Shown: positions 28,742-36,236 of the stretch, one piece after another | Numbering within the stretch: position 1 is the stretch's first letter | Layout of the letters: every line of letters begins with the position of its first letter | Source: Deltaproteobacteria bacterium | GTDB lineage: Bacteria > Myxococcota_A > Polyangia > GCA-2747355 | DNA length: 39,974 nt | Direction of reading: 5' to 3' | NCBI GenBank assembly: GCA_019314525.1 | Contig: JAFCZD010000011.1 | Span: forward strand, 1-39,974 | Made by a program: the position numbers and the translations under genes | Notes under the pieces: generated by a model | What the model was told of the DNA's origin: nothing | The model's input: only the letters and a program-made list of their open reading frames with translations | The model's database searches: none

Positions 28742-28901
28742 CTGCTCCTCGCGGTGCCCGCGTCCGCCGAGAAACCGCAGTCCACCGCGACACCCGCCTC
28801 GCCCAATAAACCGCAGCTCATCTGCTCCTCGCGGTGCCCGCGTCCGCCGAGAAACCGCAGTCCACCGCGACACCCGCCTCGCCCAATAAACCGCAGCTCA
28901 T
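28742..28901 (+). repeat. Perfect 80-bp tandem duplication (2 copies)
   Basis: 28742-28821 is identical to 28822-28901 by reading. Confidence 0.95.
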
Positions 28902-29131
28902 TGCCCCCAAGCGCATCGTCCTGGGCTGGATGAAGAAAGTGAGCTTCTCGGTGCCCTCGCTGCCAGGCATTGGCGCAGCCCATGCTTCCACCAACGTCGG
29001 CCGCGTCGACTCCGTCAAGCCGCGGGGCAAGGGCATCCAAGTTCGGGTCAAGCTGCCACGCCGGCGCTCTCCACAAGAGCTGGTGCTGCTGCTCTACCGC
29101 GACCAAGGCCCAGTCTTCGTCTACCGCATTC

Positions 29132-29154
29132 CACTCCAGGGACACTCCAGGGAC
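29132..29154 (+). repeat. 11-bp tandem duplication (actccagggac x2)
   Basis: 29133-29143 is identical to 29144-29154; creates a frame change. Confidence 0.93.
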
Positions 29155-30238
29155 GCACCCAACTCCCCATCCGCACCCGCCCCTTCTCCACCCTCTATCT
29201 GCGCTATGGAAAGCTCGAAGTGGTCAAGAAGATGGGCGGGAAAAGCCGGCGTTATCTGCGCCTCGCCATCCCCCCCGGGGTCAAGCGCATCAATGTCGAG
29301 GTGGTGGACAAGATGGGGCTCAAGACACGACGCAAGATCCGTGTTCGTCGGCCAAGCTACCGACGCTTGGCCCTCGCCGTGCAGCCCACTGAAAACGCAG
29401 CCAGTCATCCCACCTTTCGCGTCACCATTGCCGTCGCCGAGCCGGGGGATGAGAGCATCGAGCTCGAGGTCCTCGGCCCCAATGAAGGCGACCGCCTGGC
29501 GTTGAAGCCCGTTTCCAAAGGCCCAGGCCGCTGGGAGGCCACCTTCGAACCCACCGCAACGGGTGAGCTGCGAATACGTGGCACCCTCAGCGCTGAAGGA
29601 GCGACCCGCGAAGCAAAGGTCTACGCACGATACGCGCCAACAGATGAAGCCCTCCCCTCCCCATCCCCTAGGCCTCGCCTCGCCACTTCTCGAAGGGTGA
29701 CTCCACCACCCAAACATGACCGTGGACCCCACTTCGAGATCGCGCTGGGTGTTGGCTTCTTGCACAACATAGGAGATTTTTTCTCACCGCAGTTCTCTCT
29801 CGCGTGTGGCGCCACTTATGGGCTTGGCTCCGCAGGGAGCCTCGGTTTGCGGCTCGGGGGCAGCGTCGCATGGAAGACGCAGTCCATCAGCACCAGCCTC
29901 GATGGACCAGCAGACCTCGAGGCGGCGAGCTCCCGCACCGTCCTGGCGCCGCTCTTCATCGGTCCGATCTACCGCGGACCACGCTGGCCTGTGATCCCCT
30001 ACGCCAGCGTCAATTTTGTGGTGCAATTCGTACACACTCGCAACACCGCCAGCTACACCCAGGAGCGCGCCACCCTCGACGTCGCGCCAGGTGTCTTGAC
30101 CCAGGTCGGCGCGGAATGGCCCCTGGGCAGAACCTCCCTCTTCTTCCAGGGAGGCTTCCTCTATAGTGAACTGGAGAATCTGGACGTCACCCTGCTCGCT
30201 GGCGGAATCTCCCTTGAGGCTGGTGTGCGCCTGGGGTT

Positions 30239-30859
30239 TTAGATGTACTTCTCGATCTGTTGCACTAGGTCGATACGATCGACGAGGTCGGTGGCGTAGT
30301 CCATGTTGTCCGTCTGGATCACCAACGTCGGCGAGAGCGAGTAGCGTTCGAACCACTCCTCATAATAGCCATTGAGGCGGCGAAGATAGCTGTCAGGCAT
30401 CCCCTTTTCTTCGGGTCGACCGCGGGCCCGGATGCGCCGCTTCAGGGTGCGCAAACTGCCACGCAGGTAGATCATCAGATCTGGCGGTTCGAGGGAACGA
30501 ACCATCGTCTGATAGAGCGATTGGTAGGTCTCGTAATCCCGCTTGCTCATCTTCCGCGAGCGAAAGAGATTGTAGGCGAAGATCTCAGCGTCCTCATAGA
30601 TTGAGCGGTCCTGAATCACCGTCGTCTTGATCCGCTCACGAGCCAAATCCTGGTGAATGCGAAACTTGCTCGAGAGGAAGCGCACCTGGCTGTGAAAGGC
30701 CCAACGGCGCATGTCGCGATAGAAGTCCTTGAGGTAAGGGTTCTGCTCGTTGGGCTCGAAGAACGGCTCGACCTTGAAGTGTTGGCAAAGGAAGCGCACT
30801 AACGAACTCTTGCCCACTCCCATATTCCCCGCGACCGCGATGTACTTGCGCTGGCCCAT
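30239..30859 (-). CDS. Deoxynucleoside kinase-like protein
   Basis: MGQRKYIAVAGNMGVGKSSLVRFL...EPNEQNPYLKDFYRDMRRWAFHSQVRFLSSKFR...VIQDRSIYEDAEIFA. Start set at 30859; the ORF-track start at 31009 overlaps the upstream gene. Confidence 0.88.
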   Translation of the reverse strand: MGQRKYIAVAGNMGVGKSSLVRFLCQHFKVEPFFEPNEQNPYLKDFYRDMRRWAFHSQVRFLSSKFRIHQDLARERIKTTVIQDRSIYEDAEIFAYNLFRSRKMSKRDYETYQSLYQTMVRSLEPPDLMIYLRGSLRTLKRRIRARGRPEEKGMPDSYLRRLNGYYEEWFERYSLSPTLVIQTDNMDYATDLVDRIDLVQQIEKYI

Positions 30860-30863
30860 GGGC

Positions 30864-31919
30864 TCATCCCTTCTTGGGCTCCTTGGCTTTGGGATCTTTC
30901 TCCTTGGGCTCCTTGCTGCGCCCAGAGGTGGTCTTATCGGCGCTGACCTTGCTCTGGTCTTTCCGTTCCGACTCCTGGCTCTCCACGATCTCCAGCGGTG
31001 GCTCGTCACGTTCGGCTTTGGCGCCGCGGCGTGTGCGCTGCTCTGGTTGAATCTCCAGCACGCAACGCCCCGACTGAAAGACGCGCGTCACCCCGCTCGT
31101 CTCCGAGACGACCACAGCGATAGCGTTGGTGCTCTTCGAAATAGCGCAAGCCGCCACGTGCCGCGACCCAAGGCCAAGGTGAACATCGAGGTCGGTGGGG
31201 TCGTCGACTTTGATGTAACGCCCCGCCGCGAGCACCACGCCGTCGTCGCGAATCACAAACCCGCCATCCAGCACCGCGAAATTTCTGATGGCGTCGCGCA
31301 CCGCTGGGTTGAGAATATTCTTCTCGTTCTCTGAGTAGCCCTGAAAAGGGTTGAGGGTGAGCTGCCGTGACTTCTCCATCACCGCCGCGCTATCACCCAC
31401 CACCAACAACGTGCCAAGAGGGTGGCCCTCCCAACCATCACGACCGATCTCGACCCCAAGATCGAAGACAGCCTCGAGGATGGTCGAGGGGATGCGATCG
31501 GTCCCCACGATGCCAAAGCCCGTGTTCACGGAGCCCTCATTATCGCCGCCGATGGTAACGATCATCATCGTATCGGGGTAGGAGGTCGGTCCTCGCCCGA
31601 TCACCCCCAACACAACCTCCCCGTCCTTCAAGAGTCCAGCGGCGATGCCTGCCACCAGGGCCATCTTGAAGCGCTCTTGGCGCTGAATGTCATACGTGGG
31701 CATGGGGATAGTCTCGACCCCCATGGCCTCGATGACCTGGCGCTGGACGTCGCTGGTGATGGCCTGCACGAGCTTGCGACGTGCGTTACTCTTGGCCTTG
31801 ATCAGATCATCGGGGAGCGGCAGATCTCCGATATAGAGCAGGTGATCAAACTCCTTCTTCACGACCATCGCGGCAGCCGCCCTCAAGAGTTCCGCCTGCA
31901 CGCTGCTCATCATGTCCAT
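30864..31919 (-). CDS. Diadenylate cyclase (DisA_N/DAC-domain) protein, DacZ-like architecture
   Basis: C-terminal FAVLDGGFVIRDDGVVLAAGRYI...LGLGSRHVAACAISKSTNAIAVVVSETSGVTRVF matches the DAC pattern; distinct N-terminal domain; Lys-rich tail. Start set at MDMMSSVQAELL. Confidence 0.78.
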   Translation of the reverse strand: MDMMSSVQAELLRAAAAMVVKKEFDHLLYIGDLPLPDDLIKAKSNARRKLVQAITSDVQRQVIEAMGVETIPMPTYDIQRQERFKMALVAGIAAGLLKDGEVVLGVIGRGPTSYPDTMMIVTIGGDNEGSVNTGFGIVGTDRIPSTILEAVFDLGVEIGRDGWEGHPLGTLLVVGDSAAVMEKSRQLTLNPFQGYSENEKNILNPAVRDAIRNFAVLDGGFVIRDDGVVLAAGRYIKVDDPTDLDVHLGLGSRHVAACAISKSTNAIAVVVSETSGVTRVFQSGRCVLEIQPEQRTRRGAKAERDEPPLEIVESQESERKDQSKVSADKTTSGRSKEPKEKDPKAKEPKKG

Positions 31920-31927
31920 TGCTGCTC

Positions 31928-34171
31928 CTAATCCGTATATCGTCGTCGCACGAGCATCATGATCGCCTCGCGCGCACACCCATCGCAGTAGCCATGCTCG
32001 TCCCGAAGCCGCCCCAGCATCTGTTGCGCCTGCTCTCGCTCCTCAGCATTGATGCCGGTTGCGTCGTCCGCCAGGATCTGTAGGGAGTGCTGCAACGTAT
32101 GCTCAACGCGCTGGCGCTGCTGCTCGAAGTACTGCGTCTTCAATTTAGTGTAGTGTTGGGGAAAGATCGACACGTAGTTGGGCATCTCGCCAGGATGATC
32201 GATGGACCACGCACCGATCTTGGTCATGATACTCTGGCGAAAAGTCTCCGCGTCCTCGCTGATGTCCAGGCGCTTTTCGACATCCTCCATCAAGCGCGCA
32301 TCAGCGTCTTCGAGATCACCTGTGACCTCATTGCGGAGCTTCTCCTTGCGCACAAAATGGGTCACGTGACTGACATAGCGTGAGAAGAGTTCGCCATAAC
32401 GAGACTCCTCCACAAGCCCCATGGACTCACGCACCTCCGCGTCCATGAGGTCGAGGTACCAGTCGCGGGCAACATTAATGAAGCCCTTGTGGTCATAGAA
32501 ACCGTCCTTGGCCTCCTGCCTGAGGAACTCATAGACGGATGTCTCCTTCACCAGCTCGGAGATCTGCTCCAGCACTGCTTCTGGCGTCAAGCATGCATGG
32601 GTATCCCGTTGGGCGGCGTTCATCAGAGCTGTGCGCACCTCACGTGACGAAGCTCCGGTGCGTCCCTCATAGATCACATCAGCATCGGATTCACCCCAGA
32701 TAACAGGCAACACGGCCGCCAAGGTCTTGGCGTCGTCACCCTTGATCTCCTCTGGGATCTTGCCCTCGGCGTAGAGCGCCGCCTTCTGCACAGGGGTGAG
32801 CTTCTTCACCAGCTTCACCACGCCTTCCCCATAGCGCTCATACTCAGGGCGGTGCATCCGGCTAAGCACGGCCCAGAGAGCTGCGACGCCAATGGCGTGG
32901 GGCGCGATGTGCTTGCCCGCCTCCACCTCACCGAGTTGCTGGTTGTAGATCCCCTGCTCCTCCTGATAGTCGAGCAGGTAGGGCACACGCACGAGCTCCA
33001 TGCGCGCCTTGTAGGACATCCACTCGGGGCCCTGCATGAAAGCGTTCAGGTGGGTCTCGTTAACGCTCCCGATGAAGATCAGATCCAAGAAGAGGTTCGC
33101 AGGATCGAGGGCGACGCGGCCCTCCTCGACGCAGGTGAGTAGATATTTGAACGCCTCAGGGGGGCGCTTGAAGAGGTCTGCAAAGTCGATCAAACCGCGG
33201 TTGCCAGCCACGAGCTGCCCGTCGGCCTCATAGAGCGCAACATTCTGCAGCGCTGTGGGCAGAGCACTAAGGCTGCGATCCGCCGTCACCTGCTGCATCC
33301 GCGCGTCCACCGCCAGTTGGGGCTCAACCCGAGCGGCGGCAACACGATAACGCCGGGAGACGTAGAAACGCTCCACTTGCACATGACGCAACACCCGCAG
33401 GTAGTCACCCTCGTAAGCACCAAGGAGCGCCTCGTAGATCTTCTTCGAGCGGTGGCAGAGGTTGCCCTCAAGCAGGTATCTCGAGGGGGTGAAACCGTCC
33501 ACCTTCTTTACCAGATCGGCGATGAGCTCCTGGCGGAGCTCTTTGGGGATCAAGAGCAAGGGGTGATCGCGCTGCTCTGAGGGCAAGCGCGCGTCGATCA
33601 CATCCTCGTCGAGGTGCGCGTAGGACTCATCGGCTTTGGTCTCGCGCCGCTCACTGGAAAAACCGATGCCACTGCGGTCGACGCTCTGACTGGGGAAAAC
33701 CCAATTGAAGCTATAGAGGGCGCCCTCGTCGCCTGTGCTGTAGTCTTCCATCGCACGGGCAATGCAATCAGTGACTGTGGATTTGGAGCTGCCATTGGGG
33801 CCATGAAGCAGAATGACGCGATCCACCGTCCCCTGACGAGTGAAGTTGCTGAGGATGCGATAAATCGCGTTCTGTACCCCCTCCTGCCCCACAAGGCGCC
33901 GGGGATGAGGTTGCCAGGGCGCGTCGAAGAGGTGGAAGCGGCGACGTGGGCCCGTCGGATGCGGGATCTCTTCGCTACCATAGAAGTCGAACATATCGAG
34001 GAGATACTGCGCCGAGTTGCGCAGATGGCAGCGAGGCTGCGCTTCAACGAGGGAGAGATACTCAGCAAAGGTGAGCACTCGCTTATTCTCAGAGAAGTGA
34101 TCTTGCACACGACCACCCATGGCCTGGAGACGACCGGTGGAGGTGACGTTCCCATCTTCTTGTTGTCTCAT
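31928..34171 (-). CDS. prkA: PrkA-family serine protein kinase
   Basis: 747 aa; FAEYLSLVEAQPRCHLRNSAQYLLDMFDFYG; AAA-like RVILLHGPNGSSKSTVTDCIARAMEDYS; long PrkA C-terminal region. Confidence 0.9.
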   Translation of the reverse strand: MRQQEDGNVTSTGRLQAMGGRVQDHFSENKRVLTFAEYLSLVEAQPRCHLRNSAQYLLDMFDFYGSEEIPHPTGPRRRFHLFDAPWQPHPRRLVGQEGVQNAIYRILSNFTRQGTVDRVILLHGPNGSSKSTVTDCIARAMEDYSTGDEGALYSFNWVFPSQSVDRSGIGFSSERRETKADESYAHLDEDVIDARLPSEQRDHPLLLIPKELRQELIADLVKKVDGFTPSRYLLEGNLCHRSKKIYEALLGAYEGDYLRVLRHVQVERFYVSRRYRVAAARVEPQLAVDARMQQVTADRSLSALPTALQNVALYEADGQLVAGNRGLIDFADLFKRPPEAFKYLLTCVEEGRVALDPANLFLDLIFIGSVNETHLNAFMQGPEWMSYKARMELVRVPYLLDYQEEQGIYNQQLGEVEAGKHIAPHAIGVAALWAVLSRMHRPEYERYGEGVVKLVKKLTPVQKAALYAEGKIPEEIKGDDAKTLAAVLPVIWGESDADVIYEGRTGASSREVRTALMNAAQRDTHACLTPEAVLEQISELVKETSVYEFLRQEAKDGFYDHKGFINVARDWYLDLMDAEVRESMGLVEESRYGELFSRYVSHVTHFVRKEKLRNEVTGDLEDADARLMEDVEKRLDISEDAETFRQSIMTKIGAWSIDHPGEMPNYVSIFPQHYTKLKTQYFEQQRQRVEHTLQHSLQILADDATGINAEEREQAQQMLGRLRDEHGYCDGCAREAIMMLVRRRYTD

Positions 34172-34211
34172 CTTCCCCTCACTTACGCGTCTAGCTCTTC
34201 ATGCTCGTTGC

Positions 34212-34655
34212 TCACTGGACCTTGACCTTCCAGGTGAGCTTCTCCGTCTTCAACTCGCAGTGCTTCTCCGTACAAACAGAAAAGCGAAACTCAGCCTCGA
34301 ACGCATGCTCACCGGCTACTGTGATCTTCGCCTTCGGCACAAGCAACACCTCGGCTTTGGTCATCTTTTTGGCGTCCTTGGCGCGCATCACCACCTCACG
34401 AGGTGTCACCGTCTTAGGCCCCTTCACCGTCAACCTCAGCGGGTATTCCATGTTGATCTTGTACTCACCGAGGGGTTTGAGAGCCACTGAGGCAGCGAAA
34501 CTCTGCCCGACTTTCCCTGCAGGAGGTGGCGTAATGGAGAGCGCGTAGGACTTGCCACTCTTGCTGGCCTTCTTCGCGTCCTCCCCTTGGGAGCAGGCGA
34601 CGAGAGAGAAGGCCGCGGAGAGAGTCAGGGAGAGAGTCAATAGGGTGGACCACAC
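34212..34655 (-). CDS. Putative lipoprotein
   Basis: Lipobox FSLVACSQGED; 147 aa, predicted beta-rich. Confidence 0.65.
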   Translation of the reverse strand: MWSTLLTLSLTLSAAFSLVACSQGEDAKKASKSGKSYALSITPPPAGKVGQSFAASVALKPLGEYKINMEYPLRLTVKGPKTVTPREVVMRAKDAKKMTKAEVLLVPKAKITVAGEHAFEAEFRFSVCTEKHCELKTEKLTWKVKVQ

Positions 34656-34806
34656 GGATGCTTACTCCTGATAAGGGCCAAAAATATTGGCTTCAAGTAT
34701 TCTAAAATAACATACCGGCCACCGCCCTCCAAGGGGCCTCGCGTTGGAAAAGCTAACGACCCCAACCATTTACAGCTCCCCATCGTCCAGGTACCATTCA
34801 AAGTGG

Positions 34807-36216
34807 ATGCGAGTGGCAAGACAGCTTGGGCGCTACCACCTCCTAGACCGTATCGCGGTGGGTGGAATGGCTGAAATTTACCGTGCGACGACCTTCGACT
34901 CGCACGGAATAAAGCATATGGTCGCCATCAAACGTGTGCTTCGTCACCTGGTGGAGGATGACGACTTTCTGCAGATGTTGGTGGATGAAGCCAAGATCAC
35001 GTCCCTGCTCGACCACCCCAATATCGCGAGGGTCTATGAGTTCGTGCGCATCGCTGATGAGTACTTCATGGCGATGGAGTACGTCGATGGGCGCGACCTG
35101 CGCGCGTTGATCGATCGGATCAAGGACCGTGAGCGTTCCCTCGCAGCCGAGGACGCAGCGTACGTGATGATGCGAGTGCTCGACGCGCTGCATATGGTGC
35201 ACAACAAAGCCGATGGGACTGGCACACCACTAAACATCGTGCATCGTGACATCAGCCCCTCCAACGTGATCGTCTCCTTCGATGGACAGGTGAAGGTCTG
35301 CGACTTTGGCATCGCCAAAGCGCGCCACTCGCGCGTACAGACACGTGTGGGCGTGCTCAAGGGTAAGGTCAAGTACATGAGCCCAGAGCAAGCGATGGGT
35401 CATAAGCTAGACGGGCGCAGTGACGTCTTCAGCTGCGGCAGCGTGCTCTATGAGCTGGTATGCAAGCATCCGCCCTTCACCGCCCAAGATGAGATGGCGC
35501 TGATCTTTCGTGTGCGAGACGCTAAATATGTGCGCCCCGCAAAACATGGAGCAGACATACCAAGCCCGTTGGACCGCATCCTGAGACGGATGATGACGCG
35601 TTCGCGCGATAGCCGCTACCAGACAGCCAAGGAGGCTGCGGATGCCCTACGGGAGTATTTGGCCATCGAGGCGCCAGATTATCGCCCGGCGCGTCTGGGA
35701 GAGCTGCTGCGAGAGCACTTCGCCGAGGACATAGAGAAGGACCAACAGAAGCTCAGAGAGTTCGTCATCGACACAGAGGCTGCAGGTCCTCTCGGTGACA
35801 ACCTGATCTCGGAGGTGCTGGGAGAAGGGGCGCCCTACACGCGCTTCACCCCCTCCCCCATCACGCCAGACCAAGAGGCCGCCCGCGAGGAGATGATGGA
35901 GACCCGGCTCATGCCCCGGGTGCCTGCGCCAGAGTCACGCCTGCCGCCTGATGTCGATCTGCACGAGATGCGCACGATGATCATCGACCCCGACGAACGC
36001 ATGGCGCGTGTGATGAAACGCAAACACCGCCCACGTCCCGGCGCACATTTTCACCAAAACCGCGCCCTGGGTACCCAGATGCGAACGGGACACTATGCGG
36101 ACCCAGACGAAAAAGGGGATGGGGATGCGGCCGAGAATGAAGAAGAGGCAGATCCCACCAACGAAATGGACGAGCCACTCCACGCCGCGAAGACTCGGAT
36201 CCTCAAGCCTGAGTAA
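34807..36216 (+). CDS. Ser/Thr protein kinase (PknB/Hanks type), C-terminal disordered tail
   Basis: GRYHLLDRIAVGGMAEIYRA, VAIKRVL, IVHRDISPSNVIV, VKVCDFGIAKA, MSPEQAMG. Internal Met start at 34807 chosen over 34744. Confidence 0.93.
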   Translation: MRVARQLGRYHLLDRIAVGGMAEIYRATTFDSHGIKHMVAIKRVLRHLVEDDDFLQMLVDEAKITSLLDHPNIARVYEFVRIADEYFMAMEYVDGRDLRALIDRIKDRERSLAAEDAAYVMMRVLDALHMVHNKADGTGTPLNIVHRDISPSNVIVSFDGQVKVCDFGIAKARHSRVQTRVGVLKGKVKYMSPEQAMGHKLDGRSDVFSCGSVLYELVCKHPPFTAQDEMALIFRVRDAKYVRPAKHGADIPSPLDRILRRMMTRSRDSRYQTAKEAADALREYLAIEAPDYRPARLGELLREHFAEDIEKDQQKLREFVIDTEAAGPLGDNLISEVLGEGAPYTRFTPSPITPDQEAAREEMMETRLMPRVPAPESRLPPDVDLHEMRTMIIDPDERMARVMKRKHRPRPGAHFHQNRALGTQMRTGHYADPDEKGDGDAAENEEEADPTNEMDEPLHAAKTRILKPE

Positions 36217-36236
36217 GTTGTGCGCCCCCACTCAGG
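36208..36236. repeat. Inverted repeat across convergent stop codons
   Basis: CCTGAGT (36208-36214) and ACTCAGG (36230-36236). Confidence 0.45.

Larger units (their letters stand above)
28709..30242 (+). pseudogene. Frameshifted secreted/outer-membrane barrel-like protein gene disrupted by 80-bp and 11-bp tandem duplications
   Basis: ORFs 28709-28933, 28834-29505 and 29220-30242 join into one frame when one copy of each duplication is removed: 1534-91 = 1443 bp = 481 codons including stop. Signal peptide at the start, barrel-like C-terminus ending in F. Confidence 0.85.

Noticed and set aside
28834-29505. 223-aa ORF as an independent gene
   Set aside because: It is the middle frame segment created by the 80-bp and 11-bp duplications; its C-terminal part is an out-of-frame read of the downstream coding sequence.
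34616-34640. Short repeat gagagagtcagggagagagtca
   Set aside because: Simply encodes LTLSLTLS within a signal peptide; no frame effect or wider structure.
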